Positions 55,863 through 64,000 of a DNA stretch of 64,000 bases are shown one piece after another. Each line of letters opens with the position of its first letter. Position 1 is the first letter of the stretch. Where the stretch lies: assembly GCF_001182785.1 (NCBI RefSeq), contig NZ_CP012099.1, positions 3,532,501 through 3,596,500 on the forward strand. The letters are read 5' to 3'. The position numbers and the translations under genes are program-made. The notes beneath the pieces are model-generated. The model made no database searches, was not told where the DNA came from, and was given only the letters and a program-made list of their open reading frames with translations. This DNA comes from Bacillus thuringiensis (GTDB lineage Bacteria; Bacillota; Bacilli; Bacillales; Bacillaceae_G).

Positions 55863-55919
55863 ATAAAGTGAAACAAGAATAAGCGGGGATTACCCGCCCC
55901 CGCTTATTCTTCGTCTATA
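55863..55919 (+). repeat. Possible bcr-family repeat fragment
   Basis: It begins ATAAAGTGAAAC like bcr1, then has its own hairpin AAGAATAAGCGGGG with CCCCGCTTATTCTT. The second end is not recognisable. The hairpin could also act as a terminator-like stem. Together with the csoR operator it accounts for the 329-base gap here. Confidence 0.45.
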
Positions 55920-55977
55920 ATGTTTAAATTTTAATTTTCAGATATTTAATCCAAGAATTTTTTCTTTCCATATATAA

Positions 55978-56205
55978 TTATTGCTGATCACATACTTTTG
56001 TATCATTCACTACTGAAGTTCCTTCAACGGTTACCGTATGAAAACAGTCATTTACTCGAACTGTCACAACATTATCTTGCCGATCAATGATATGATATTC
56101 ATTAAAATTTTTATTTAGAGCACTGCGAATTTGTTCTCCTTCATAAATTGGGATGCCATGCGATAGAACCCAAATAAGTCCAGCGATAGCAAGAATAGTT
56201 TTCAT
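55978..56205 (-). CDS. Small exported protein of unknown function
   Basis: A 75-residue protein. The first 20 residues (MKTILAIAGLIWVLSHGIPI) form a signal peptide or membrane anchor. The rest is beta-rich with two cysteines (VNDCFHTV and TKVCDQQ) that could pair outside the cell. GGAGGTAG precedes the ATG. No family was recognised. Confidence 0.7.
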   Translation of the reverse strand: MKTILAIAGLIWVLSHGIPIYEGEQIRSALNKNFNEYHIIDRQDNVVTVRVNDCFHTVTVEGTSVVNDTKVCDQQ

Positions 56206-56412
56206 ACGATCTACCTCCTTGGGAATATAGTGAACTTTTAATCCATGCTTTTTCAGCTCTAAGAATCATGATTGGAATAAACCAAGCCTTTTTGGAAATA
56301 AGTTCATTTCGTCTATTTTATGTTTATGCTAATTGTGACCGATTTGTGACAACTTTTTGTCTCTTTAGACGAAAAGTTGAAACAAAACTTTCAAAAAGAA
56401 CAATTCTACATA

Positions 56413-56452
56413 TTAAAAAGGTTATGGAATGTTTCATCCATAACCTTTTTAA
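56413..56452 (-). terminator. Terminator of the LuxR-type regulator gene
   Basis: AAAAAGGTTATGGA and TCCATAACCTTTTT form a 14-bp stem over eight bases. Nothing else is supported in the 300-base gap between the small exported protein and the regulator. Confidence 0.85.
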
Positions 56453-56505
56453 GCTCAATTCTACAACTCATACACCGTACTTCATGTGATCTTTGTAGAC
56501 TTGTT

Positions 56506-57582
56506 TTATTTTCGTTCAGTGGCATCAAAGCAAAACTTCGAAAATACTTCCCACACAAGTTCATTTCTGCTACTTACCCCAGTCTTTTCAAAAATGGATT
56601 TTAAATGATCTTGTACCGTGTATATAGATATACAAAGTTCTTGGGCTAATTCCTTTGTCGACATACCTGTAAGAATTTTACGTATTACTTGCTTCTCACG
56701 CATTGTAAAACTATAAGTTTCCATAATAAGTGGAAAAATCTCTTCCGGTCTTGCTCTTTCGAATAGAACAATATAACCATCTTGAAAACTACTTGTATGT
56801 TCTAACTTACTAACCCGAATGATTAAAAAATGGCCATAGGCTAAAGGTAGACAAACTTTTTCTTCTCTATTCATACACCCTACATTATACTCGTTAGCCT
56901 TTACTTTCGAACAAACTGCACGTATTGGTCTTGGTATTTCTTTTATATTTAACTGTTCATACTTTCTAAGATTTGAAAGCCACTCGCTGCCATCTTGATT
57001 CCAATATAATACATTAAATTCCTCACTTACTATAATCGTGCCTGTGCCTATCACCTTCTCTTCTGAAAAAGGTATAGGAACTGCCTTCTTTAAAGCCTCT
57101 CCAGCAATTGGGACTATCGTTGCTAAGTACTTACAATCATCGATATGAAACGCGGGACTTGTACTTCCTCGAAATAAACTAAGATGGCCATAACATTTTC
57201 CCTTACTCATACAAACGCCCCTTAATTCATCTCCAAAATTTGCTGGTTTTAAAATATTTCGGTATCTCGAACTTTTCTTTTGTTCACCATTTGTCGCCAT
57301 ACTTAGAGAAGCAACATGAGGGGAGTGTTCTGTTAAACATTTAAATTTATTAAAATCATCTTCTAAAAATTCATTCATAAACAATTGTGGATGAATCTTT
57401 TCAACACTCTCATCGGTAAATGCCCCAGTAGATAAAAAAGAAATCGGGTCTATAGTTGTAAAACAAGCGGCGTCAAAATCAATGACTTTACGTATCAAGT
57501 GGAGAAATGACTCTTGAAATGACCTTATAGAACTTATATGATTCGCCACCATTGTAATTTCTTTCATTGTTTTTTCATGCAT
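56506..57582 (-). CDS. LuxR/GerE-type transcriptional regulator
   Basis: A 358-residue regulator. The last 65 residues are the LuxR helix-turn-helix (FTMREKQVIRKILTGMSTKELAQELCISIYTVQDHLKSIFEKTG, F to G). The first 280 residues are a large sensor region, possibly GAF-like (a cysteine-containing FDAACFTTIDP strand is seen), but the ligand is unknown. GGGGGGAAGAGG precedes the start. It diverges from a methyltransferase gene, with only 89 bases between starts, and may control it. Confidence 0.82.
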   Translation of the reverse strand: MHEKTMKEITMVANHISSIRSFQESFLHLIRKVIDFDAACFTTIDPISFLSTGAFTDESVEKIHPQLFMNEFLEDDFNKFKCLTEHSPHVASLSMATNGEQKKSSRYRNILKPANFGDELRGVCMSKGKCYGHLSLFRGSTSPAFHIDDCKYLATIVPIAGEALKKAVPIPFSEEKVIGTGTIIVSEEFNVLYWNQDGSEWLSNLRKYEQLNIKEIPRPIRAVCSKVKANEYNVGCMNREEKVCLPLAYGHFLIIRVSKLEHTSSFQDGYIVLFERARPEEIFPLIMETYSFTMREKQVIRKILTGMSTKELAQELCISIYTVQDHLKSIFEKTGVSSRNELVWEVFSKFCFDATERK

Positions 57583-57671
57583 CCTCTTCCCCCCCCAGAT
57601 TTACGGGATTGTTCCCCTTCATAATTTCATTTCATAATAAACCTATAAAACACATACTTAGGAGGTTTAAA

Positions 57672-58361
57672 ATGAATTGGAATGATACTACCGTAAATTC
57701 ATATGAACAAAGAATTCCATGTAAAATCCCAGGCTACTACCACTTATATGAAATGATGAATCATTTCTTGTTTACTACACTCCCTAAAAAGAATACCAAT
57801 CCCAATTTGCTAGTTATAGGTGCTGGTGGCGGACAAGAAATTCTCTCAATAGGCAAACAAAATAGTAATTTATCTTTTACAGGTGTCGATCCATCTGAAA
57901 GCATGCTACAGTTAGCTAAAAAAAGAATTAAAAACGAAGGCATACAAAATCATGTTCATCTTGTACATGGAACTATCCACACATTATTACCAAATCAGTT
58001 ATTTGACGCTGCCACCTGTATGCTTGTCCTGCACTTCATTCCAACTAATAAGGAGAAAAAAGAACTTATTAATGACATCAGTAGTCGCCTAAAGCCTGGT
58101 GCGCCATTCTTTCTCTCTTCAATAAATGGTGTGCCCCATACGAGTATATTTTCTACACAATTACATGCTTGGCGCAACCATATGATGCAAAATCAAATTC
58201 CATTAGAAGATTGGGACCGATTTGAAAATTCTTTTGAAACAGAAATATTCCCTATTTCCGAAGCTAATTTATTAACTATCATGAAGGAATGTGGCTTTAC
58301 TCAAATGACTCGCTTTTTCACTAGTTTTTTAATTGATGGATACGTTGCCTTTAAACAATAA
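57672..58361 (+). CDS. Class I SAM-dependent methyltransferase
   Basis: A 229-residue cytosolic methyltransferase. Motif I is LLVIGAGGGQEILSIG, the acidic residue after beta-2 is in FTGVDPSESMLQLA, and motif IV is DAATCMLVLHFIP. The acceptor is not known. TTAGGAGG lies before the ATG at 57672; 35 upstream in-frame codons overlap the divergent regulator's start and are not used. Confidence 0.88.
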   Translation: MNWNDTTVNSYEQRIPCKIPGYYHLYEMMNHFLFTTLPKKNTNPNLLVIGAGGGQEILSIGKQNSNLSFTGVDPSESMLQLAKKRIKNEGIQNHVHLVHGTIHTLLPNQLFDAATCMLVLHFIPTNKEKKELINDISSRLKPGAPFFLSSINGVPHTSIFSTQLHAWRNHMMQNQIPLEDWDRFENSFETEIFPISEANLLTIMKECGFTQMTRFFTSFLIDGYVAFKQ

Positions 58362-58395
58362 GGAAAAAAGGTAAGCAATTGCTTACCTTTTTTCC
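58362..58395. terminator. Bidirectional terminator, perfect palindrome
   Basis: A 15-bp stem (GGAAAAAAGGTAAGC with its complement) around AATT, with T runs either way. It ends both the methyltransferase gene and the feu-besA operon. Confidence 0.92.
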
Positions 58396-59213
58396 TATAC
58401 GTAACTAATAAACCTCAACCCTTTACTTAAAGACGTCGGCACAACAGATGCATGATTCTCCCCTTCAGCTTCATAAAACTTAAATTTAAGTTTATCGTGG
58501 TTTACTTGGAGAAGGCGCTCTGATAATTCATTTGCACCTACAACCATATGCTCTCGTTCTAGTGACCCAACTGTAAGGAACACTCCTGTTTCAAACTTAG
58601 CATTGTTTAATTCATGTATAAGGCTCTCTTCTTTTTCAAGAACGGATTTATTATTCCACCATATAGATGGACTACTAATAAAATAATTTTGAAAAGCATT
58701 TAAGTTTGTAAATAGTATATGCAAAGCAAATAGTCCACCTAAAGAATGTCCAAATAACGTTTGCTTACTTTTATCAATCTCAAAATTCTTTTCAATTTGT
58801 GGTTTCAGTTCTTCTTCAATAAAAGTAAAGAAATTATGTGCTCCTCCTGTTTTAGGCCACGGTTTACCGTCTGGTTTTAAAGGGGCATCTTTTGAAATTA
58901 CGCTAGGCGTAAAATCATAGCATCTTTCTTCCCCTGAAAATGCGCCTTCAATTGGATACCCCACTCCTACTATAATAGCTGGTGAAACACCGGTTTTTTC
59001 CGCTCTTACTGATTGTATTTTAACTGCTTCATGAAATGTTTGAAAAAAGGCATTGCCATCTAATACGTAAATAACAGGATATCCTGAATCCGGTGCTGGT
59101 TGCCTCGGCTTTGAAATATGAATTTGATATTCCTTACCTTCTAATTTTGAATACATTTTCCACTGCTCTGTATTAGATGTTATAATCTGCTGTTTTTCAA
59201 TTGTAGTATTCAC
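58395..59213 (-). CDS. besA: Ferri-bacillibactin esterase BesA
   Basis: A 272-residue alpha/beta hydrolase of the Fes/IroE/BesA esterase type. The nucleophile motif is FGHSLGGLFALH, an oxyanion-side YVLDGNAFFQ is near residue 50, and the catalytic histidine is in EGENHASV near the end. It should cut the trilactone ring of imported ferric bacillibactin to free iron in the cytosol. It is last in the feuABC-ATPase operon, 14 bases after the ATPase gene. Confidence 0.88.
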   Translation of the reverse strand: MNTTIEKQQIITSNTEQWKMYSKLEGKEYQIHISKPRQPAPDSGYPVIYVLDGNAFFQTFHEAVKIQSVRAEKTGVSPAIIVGVGYPIEGAFSGEERCYDFTPSVISKDAPLKPDGKPWPKTGGAHNFFTFIEEELKPQIEKNFEIDKSKQTLFGHSLGGLFALHILFTNLNAFQNYFISSPSIWWNNKSVLEKEESLIHELNNAKFETGVFLTVGSLEREHMVVGANELSERLLQVNHDKLKFKFYEAEGENHASVVPTSLSKGLRFISYV

Positions 59214-59227
59214 CCTATCCCCCCCTT

Positions 59228-60049
59228 TTAACTTGTTACATATATTTCGATTTTTTCTTCTTGAGATACAACGCTATCATAACCGAAACAAACAGGAGCC
59301 CCATTATACGGATCAATCATGACACGCGCATCAATATGAAATACTTCTTTTAACACTTCATTTGTAATGATTTCTTCTGGGCTACCAGTTGTAACAATTT
59401 CGCCTTCCTTCATTGCAATAATTTCATCTGAAAACCTTGATGCATGGTTAATATCATGTAATACCATAACAACCGTACAATTATGTTCTTTATTTAACTT
59501 CTCCACAATTTGTAATACATCTAATTGATGAGACATATCAAGGTATGTAGTTGGCTCATCTAATAGCAACACTTCTGTCTCTTGTGCTAATGCCATCGCT
59601 AGCCATACCTTTTGTCTTTGACCGCCTGATAAATTTGCAATTTGTCTCGTTCGAAATTCAGAAGTTTTCGTTATATCTAATGCCCAATCAATCATTTCTT
59701 TATCTTTTGTCGTTAACTTATTTACGTTATTGCGATGTGGATAGCGTCCATAAGAAATTAATTCTTCCACTTTAAGTTCACCTGGTGCAATTGGAGTTTG
59801 CGGGAGTAAAGCTAACTGCTTCGCAATTTCTTTCGTTGGAATTGTATGTAAATCTTGCCCTTGCAAATATACTTTTCCGCTTTTTTGTTTTAAAATTCTT
59901 CCCATCGTTTTTAACAATGTCGATTTACCGCAACCGTTTGGGCCTATAATTGTCGTTACTTTTCCTTCTTGTATTTCCACATTTAAATCGCGAAACACTG
60001 TAAGCTTTTCATAACTTGTTTCTAAATTTTTTGCACTTAAAATACTCAC
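59228..60049 (-). CDS. Ferric siderophore ABC transporter ATP-binding protein
   Basis: A 273-residue FecE/FhuC-type ATPase. Walker A is GPNGCGKST, the signature LSGGQRQKVWLAMAL, Walker B VLLLDEPTTYLD and the switch histidine is in VLHDIN. It powers FeuBC. In B. subtilis FeuBC borrow the separately encoded YusV; here the ATPase is built into the operon. Confidence 0.94.
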   Translation of the reverse strand: MSILSAKNLETSYEKLTVFRDLNVEIQEGKVTTIIGPNGCGKSTLLKTMGRILKQKSGKVYLQGQDLHTIPTKEIAKQLALLPQTPIAPGELKVEELISYGRYPHRNNVNKLTTKDKEMIDWALDITKTSEFRTRQIANLSGGQRQKVWLAMALAQETEVLLLDEPTTYLDMSHQLDVLQIVEKLNKEHNCTVVMVLHDINHASRFSDEIIAMKEGEIVTTGSPEEIITNEVLKEVFHIDARVMIDPYNGAPVCFGYDSVVSQEEKIEIYVTS

Positions 60050-60063
60050 TTTTATTCCTCCTC

Positions 60064-61086
60064 TTACGCTTTCGCCTTATAAAGTAAATATAAGAAATAC
60101 GGTACACCGACAATAGAAATAACGATTCCAACTGGTAGCTCTACAGGTGTGAAAACTGTTTTCGCAATAAAGTCTGAAGCAATTACAAGAAACATTCCGA
60201 TTACGCCGCACGTAGGAATTATATACTTATGTTGAATACCGACAAGCCTTTTCGCTATATGCGGTGCCATTAAGCCAATAAAACCGATACTCCCTGAAAC
60301 AGCAACACATGCGCTCACAAGCCCGATACTACTTAATAGTAAAATCGATTTCTCTCTTTCTACTGAAACACCTAAACTTGTAATACTCGTTTCTTCCAAT
60401 TGAAATAAATCTAATAAATAAGCTTTCTTTTGTATAAGCGGAATTAAGATAATAAGCCATGGTAACATAGCCACAATATACTTCCAGTTCGCACTATATA
60501 TGCTTCCAGACACCCACACTGCAGCCATTTCAAAATCAGTTGACTTCATTTTGAGTGATAAATACATAGAAAAGGCTCCAAATCCTGATCCAATTGCAAT
60601 CCCTGTTAATAAAAGTCGCTGTGAATCTAATTTACCGTTTTTCCAAGAAAACAGATAAATGATGATAGCTGCACCTAATCCGCCTACTAAACCAAACATT
60701 GGCATCATCATAATAGAAACCCAGTCTGTGCTTTTTAATTGTCCTTGAAAGAAAAACATAAAAATGACGATCGCTGTTCCTGCTCCGGCATTTACGCCTA
60801 AAATACCTGGGTCCGCCAACCCATTTCTCGTAATCCCTTGAATAACGGCACCCGCAACACCAAGGCCTAATCCTACTAATCCAGCAATTATGATACGCGG
60901 AAGGCGAAACTCAAAAATAACTAAATCATGTTCTGGTACTGGATCAATTCTAAACAGTGTTTTAAATACATCTGTAATCGTAATGTCGAACGTACCATTT
61001 GTTAAACTAATATAAATAGCACATAGTATTAAAAATATAATAATCCCCATCGTCATTCCGAAACGTTGACTTGAACTTTTAAGCAT
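60064..61086 (-). CDS. feuC: Ferri-bacillibactin permease FeuC
   Basis: A 340-residue FecCD-family permease with about ten membrane helices. Family motifs are visible: LPRIIIAGLVGLGLGVAGAVIQGITRN near the N-terminus (L to N), and the coupling-helix region GSIGFIGLMAPHIAKRLVG. It pairs with FeuB, whose gene it overlaps by eight bases. Confidence 0.93.
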   Translation of the reverse strand: MLKSSSQRFGMTMGIIIFLILCAIYISLTNGTFDITITDVFKTLFRIDPVPEHDLVIFEFRLPRIIIAGLVGLGLGVAGAVIQGITRNGLADPGILGVNAGAGTAIVIFMFFFQGQLKSTDWVSIMMMPMFGLVGGLGAAIIIYLFSWKNGKLDSQRLLLTGIAIGSGFGAFSMYLSLKMKSTDFEMAAVWVSGSIYSANWKYIVAMLPWLIILIPLIQKKAYLLDLFQLEETSITSLGVSVEREKSILLLSSIGLVSACVAVSGSIGFIGLMAPHIAKRLVGIQHKYIIPTCGVIGMFLVIASDFIAKTVFTPVELPVGIVISIVGVPYFLYLLYKAKA

Positions 61087-62086
61087 GTCTCTCTCCTCCT
61101 CTAGTACGGATTAAATAAAGGAAGAAAGGAATTCCAATTAAAGAGGTAACGACTCCAATAGGTGTTTCAAATGGATAGTTTACAAATCTACTTAAAACGT
61201 CACATAACGCTAAGAAAACGCCACCAATAACTCCTGCACATGGCAAAATCCACTTATAATCTACCCCAATTATAAAGCGGGTAATGTGCGGAATAATTAA
61301 ACCTACAAAACCAACTTTCCCCACTAAAGCAACTGCTGTTCCTGTTAAAAAGATAACTGATAAAATTGCCATCGCTTTAACTAGTTTTGTACGTTGCCCT
61401 AAATTAATAGAAACCTCTTCGCCTAATGAAAGAATGGTAATAGATTTTGATATTAACAGTGCTAAAATTATTCCAATTATCCCAAACGGTATCGTGATTT
61501 TAATGATATTAGGATCTACTTGATCTAACTTTGCATTAAACCAAAAACTAACATTTTGAGAAATTTGGAAATACGAAGCCATTGCAGCCGATACACTACT
61601 TAAAAATGTTCCAATAACTGTTCCTATAATCGCTAACCTAACTGGTGATAAGCCATTTTGAAGGAGCGAACCAAAACCAAACACGATACCGGCTCCTAGT
61701 GCAGAACCAATCATTGAACATAAAACCATACCAATTGATGACATTCCCGGAAGAAAAATCATGCTAAGTGTAATAACAAAGGCAGCACCATCCGTCACAC
61801 CCATAATAGAAGGGGATGCAAGATAGTTTCTTGTCATCCCCTGCATAAGTGCTCCTGATATGGCTAGAAATGCTCCGACTAAAAGAGCTGCAACTACCCT
61901 TGGTAAACGTGAAGTAATAATAATATTATGATTTACATCGCTTGAATCAAAATGAAATAATGCGTTCCACACTGTTTCAGCGTCAATACTTTTTGCCCCA
62001 TACAAAATCGAAAGTATAACTGTAAATAAGATGAGTATGGGTGCTATACATAATATAGTTACTGGTACTGCATTTGTTTTCTGCAT
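61079..62086 (-). CDS. feuB: Ferri-bacillibactin permease FeuB
   Basis: A FecCD-family permease of about 335 residues, ten helices. It has LPRVVAALLVGAFLAISGALMQGMTRNY and the coupling loop GKVGFVGLIIPHITRFIIG. The start is uncertain: ATG at 62086 (MQKTNAV) or a TTG three codons earlier at 62095, with AAGGTG upstream of both. It follows feuA by about 20 bases. Confidence 0.93.
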   Translation of the reverse strand: MQKTNAVPVTILCIAPILILFTVILSILYGAKSIDAETVWNALFHFDSSDVNHNIIITSRLPRVVAALLVGAFLAISGALMQGMTRNYLASPSIMGVTDGAAFVITLSMIFLPGMSSIGMVLCSMIGSALGAGIVFGFGSLLQNGLSPVRLAIIGTVIGTFLSSVSAAMASYFQISQNVSFWFNAKLDQVDPNIIKITIPFGIIGIILALLISKSITILSLGEEVSINLGQRTKLVKAMAILSVIFLTGTAVALVGKVGFVGLIIPHITRFIIGVDYKWILPCAGVIGGVFLALCDVLSRFVNYPFETPIGVVTSLIGIPFFLYLIRTRGGERHA

Positions 62087-62113
62087 ATCATTCAACGCAC
62101 CTTACTTATTGTA

Positions 62114-63079
62114 TTATTTAGATAAATTTTTCACTGCTTCTTTTAAGAATGCTGTTTTACTCCAAGCTGTACCACCTTGTGCCATTGGGTCTACAACATT
62201 TACAAATACTTTCTTTTCTTTCGCAGCGTTCATACTTTGCCAAATTGGATTATTTTCAATGTCTTCTAGCACTTTCGGTTTATTATTTTCACTTGCCTCG
62301 TATTGTAAGAAGATATAATCAGGATTAACTTCAGCTAATTTTTCTAAAGAAATTTTTTCTTGTGCTTTTACCGTTTTAAGTTGTTCTGGAGCAGTTAGTC
62401 CAAGATCTTTATAAATTACGGGGTTAAAGTATACTCCTTCTGGGTATAGGAATAAGTCATTTGCTCTTAGTCTAATGACAAGTACTTTTTTATCTTTTAA
62501 CTTATCTCCTAGTTTTGCTTTTGCTTTTTCAGCATCCGAATTGTAGTCTTTAATAATTTTTTCTGCTTTATCTTTTTTACCAGTTAATTCTCCCATTAAC
62601 TTTAAGTTATCTTCCCAATTTGTTGAAACGTGTGATACCGGGAATGTAGGAGCTACTTTCGTAAACTTTTCAGCTGTTTCTGCTGGGAATTTCGTACTTG
62701 ATGTAATAACGTCTGGTTTTAATTGAAGTAATGTTTCGAAATTTGGTTCCATTTTCTCACCAACAGATTTCGCACCTTCTAAATCTTTCTCAAGATACTT
62801 CGGTAATTTACCACCCACAGTAATGGCACCAACTGGTTTAATTCCAAGTACTGCCGCATCTTCCATTGACTCTAAACTAGCTGTCGCAATTTTATCTACT
62901 TTTGCTGGCACTGTATATTCTTTACCTAAATATGTAATTTTTCGCTTTTCATCTTTTTTCGTTTCCGTAGCTTTCGTCTGTTGTTTTTGCTCGCCTGAAG
63001 TTTTATCCGTACTATTACATGCCGCTAAACCTACACTTAAAACTGTAACCATCCCTAAAGTAAATAATTTCTTGTTCAT
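62114..63079 (-). CDS. feuA: Ferri-bacillibactin binding lipoprotein FeuA
   Basis: A 321-residue lipoprotein; lipobox LAAC at residues 18-21. It closely follows the known FeuA pattern: SLESMEDAAVLG, GEKMEPNFETLL, SSTKFPAETAEKF, LYPEGVYFNPVIY and DPMAQGGTAWSK. It captures ferric catecholate siderophores, above all bacillibactin, outside the membrane. It is first in the operon and has two Fur boxes upstream. Confidence 0.95.
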   Translation of the reverse strand: MNKKLFTLGMVTVLSVGLAACNSTDKTSGEQKQQTKATETKKDEKRKITYLGKEYTVPAKVDKIATASLESMEDAAVLGIKPVGAITVGGKLPKYLEKDLEGAKSVGEKMEPNFETLLQLKPDVITSSTKFPAETAEKFTKVAPTFPVSHVSTNWEDNLKLMGELTGKKDKAEKIIKDYNSDAEKAKAKLGDKLKDKKVLVIRLRANDLFLYPEGVYFNPVIYKDLGLTAPEQLKTVKAQEKISLEKLAEVNPDYIFLQYEASENNKPKVLEDIENNPIWQSMNAAKEKKVFVNVVDPMAQGGTAWSKTAFLKEAVKNLSK

Positions 63080-63238
63080 CTTTATATGTCTCCTCTCGAA
63101 TTTTCAAACTATATTCTCAATAAAATTTAACTATATGAATCTTGTCCCATATATATATTTCATTAGATTAATAATTTTATCCAGAACTCATTCTCGTTCA
63201 CTTCCCCTAGACTATAATTCTTTTACACCTTCATCATT

Positions 63239-63269
63239 TGATAATCATTTTCACTGATAATGATTATCG
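63239..63269. promoter_or_regulatory. Two adjacent Fur boxes before feuA
   Basis: TGATAATCATTTTCA and TGATAATGATTATCG each match the 15-bp Fur pattern TGATAATNATTATCA at all but one defined position. They are separated by a single base, so Fur dimers could bind side by side and shut the operon when iron is plentiful. Confidence 0.88.
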
Positions 63270-63335
63270 TTACTAAGTATATATTTAATATAGAATTATT
63301 TCAAGAATGATTTGAAAAATTTTAACAAACTGAAT

Positions 63336-63380
63336 AAAAAAAGAAGTATCCACCTAATATTAGGGAGATACTTCTTTTTT
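63336..63380 (-). terminator. Terminator of the exonuclease III gene
   Basis: AAAAAAGAAGTATC and CCTAAT arms pair with ATTAGG and GATACTTCTTTTTT, with a two-base internal loop. Confidence 0.88.
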
Positions 63381-64000
63381 AGAAATTTATATGTAATTCA
63401 ACTGGACAATGGTCTGACCCCATTACTTCACTATTAATTTTCACTTCTGTTATTTGGTCTTTCATTCTTTCCGAAACACAAAAATAATCTAAACGCCATC
63501 CAATATTTTTTGCTCTCGCTCCCATCCGATACGACCACCACGAATATGCACCTTCCTGATTAGGATAAAGATAACGATACGTATCAACAAACCCTTCTTC
63601 TAAAATACATGTAAATTTCTCTCGTTCCTCATCAGAGAATCCAGGGTTTTTACGATTACTTTTTGGATTTTTTAAATCGATTTCTTTATGAGCAACATTT
63701 AAGTCTCCACAAAAAATAACTGGTTTTTTCTCATCTAATCGTTTGATATATGACCTGAAATCATCTTCCCATTTCATTCTGTAATCTAATCTTTCTAATC
63801 CACGTTTTGAATTTGGTGTATACAACGTTATCATGTAAAAATCTTCGAATTCTAAAGTAATAAGTCGCCCTTCTTGGTCATGCTCTTCAATGCCTAAACC
63901 ATATGTAACTGAAAGCGGTTCTTTTTTCGAAAAAATAGCTGTTCCTGAATATCCTTTTTTCACAGCATAATTCCAGTATGTATAATATCCCTCTAGATTT
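63379..64000 (-). CDS. exoA: Exodeoxyribonuclease III (N-terminus beyond the window)
   Basis: The C-terminal 206 residues or so of an ExoA/Xth family apurinic endonuclease and 3'-5' exonuclease used in base-excision repair. Visible active-site parts are [14 protein letters not shown], the [24 protein letters not shown] stretch (within 63484-63560) and GSDHCPVEL with the catalytic histidine. The frame stays open to the right edge ([15 protein letters not shown]), so the gene continues outside and roughly the first 45 residues are missing. Confidence 0.93.
   Translation of the reverse strand, partial: NLEGYYTYWNYAVKKGYSGTAIFSKKEPLSVTYGLGIEEHDQEGRLITLEFEDFYMITLYTPNSKRGLERLDYRMKWEDDFRSYIKRLDEKKPVIFCGDLNVAHKEIDLKNPKSNRKNPGFSDEEREKFTCILEEGFVDTYRYLYPNQEGAYSWWSYRMGARAKNIGWRLDYFCVSERMKDQITEVKINSEVMGSDHCPVELHINF

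Noticed and set aside
56268..56604. Two plus-strand frames between the small exported protein and the LuxR-type gene
   Set aside because: They run through a terminator hairpin and the end of the regulator gene and lack start signals.

Overview
The window is chromosomal DNA of a Bacillus cereus group bacterium. It is AT-rich, its ribosome binding sites are strong GGAGG type, and many genes are followed by hairpin terminators. Several blocks keep Bacillus subtilis gene order: yneF-sirA-tkt, ynzC-yneB facing lexA, glnA-glnR-ynbB-hflX-spoVK, and hfq-miaA. Cereus-group markers are bcr1 repeats with ATAAA/TTTAT ends, a giant collagen-like spore-surface gene, a BC1881-type small protein, a cell-wall SH3/3D protein like the Ent proteins, and a 360-residue chitinase.

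Layout. 1-9.4 kb: end of a membrane protein, NUDIX hydrolase, TauE/SafE exporter, a NERD-domain membrane protein, a GH25 lysozyme with two SH3 repeats, and a heterodimeric ABC exporter with one degenerate ATP site. 9.1-15.9 kb: yneF, sirA, tkt, then a phosphonate-type ABC importer (phnD-phnC-phnE-phnE) divergent from a cytosolic 5'-nucleotidase. 17.5-21.0 kb: SOS genes ynzC, yneB and lexA sharing one LexA box, with no yneA, then a PadR/HAAS/DUF4097 operon. 21.3-22.9 kb: a phage-derived island with a holin-like peptide, a small DNA-binding protein and an S24 repressor, the last two divergent around repeated ATACG operators. 23.2-29.7 kb: glnRA with two GlnR boxes, ynbB, hflX, a TRIC-type channel and spoVK. 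29.9-36.0 kb: a variable zone holding a degenerate tyrosine recombinase, a 1175-residue collagen-like protein with 296 triplets' worth of repeat, and an intact IS3-family element. The element sits exactly in the loop of what was the terminator shared by the collagen gene and hfq. 36.0-42.7 kb: hfq-miaA, the SH3/3D protein, and fruR-fruK-fruA. 42.7-52.3 kb: alcohol dehydrogenase, DUF420 protein, small membrane proteins, amino acid permease, chitinase, M20 amidohydrolase, metallophosphoesterase, formate/nitrite channel, HU and an acetyltransferase. 52.4-55.8 kb: copper module csoR, copZ, copA with a CsoR-type box in front of each gene. 55.9-58.4 kb: a small secreted protein, a LuxR-type regulator and a methyltransferase. 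58.4-63.3 kb: Fur-controlled bacillibactin uptake operon feuA-feuB-feuC-ATPase-besA. The right edge cuts exonuclease III.

The most notable signals are non-coding. The IS element has split a bidirectional terminator with a 5-bp target duplication. Its end forms a 22-bp hairpin that buries the transposase ribosome binding site, which would silence transposase on transcripts running in from hfq. The collagen gene carries an internal copy of its own C-terminal linker, pointing to growth by segmental duplication. The S24 repressor and its divergent partner retain at least five operator copies although no phage structural genes remain here. All functional calls rest on reading the sequence and general family knowledge; no database search was run.
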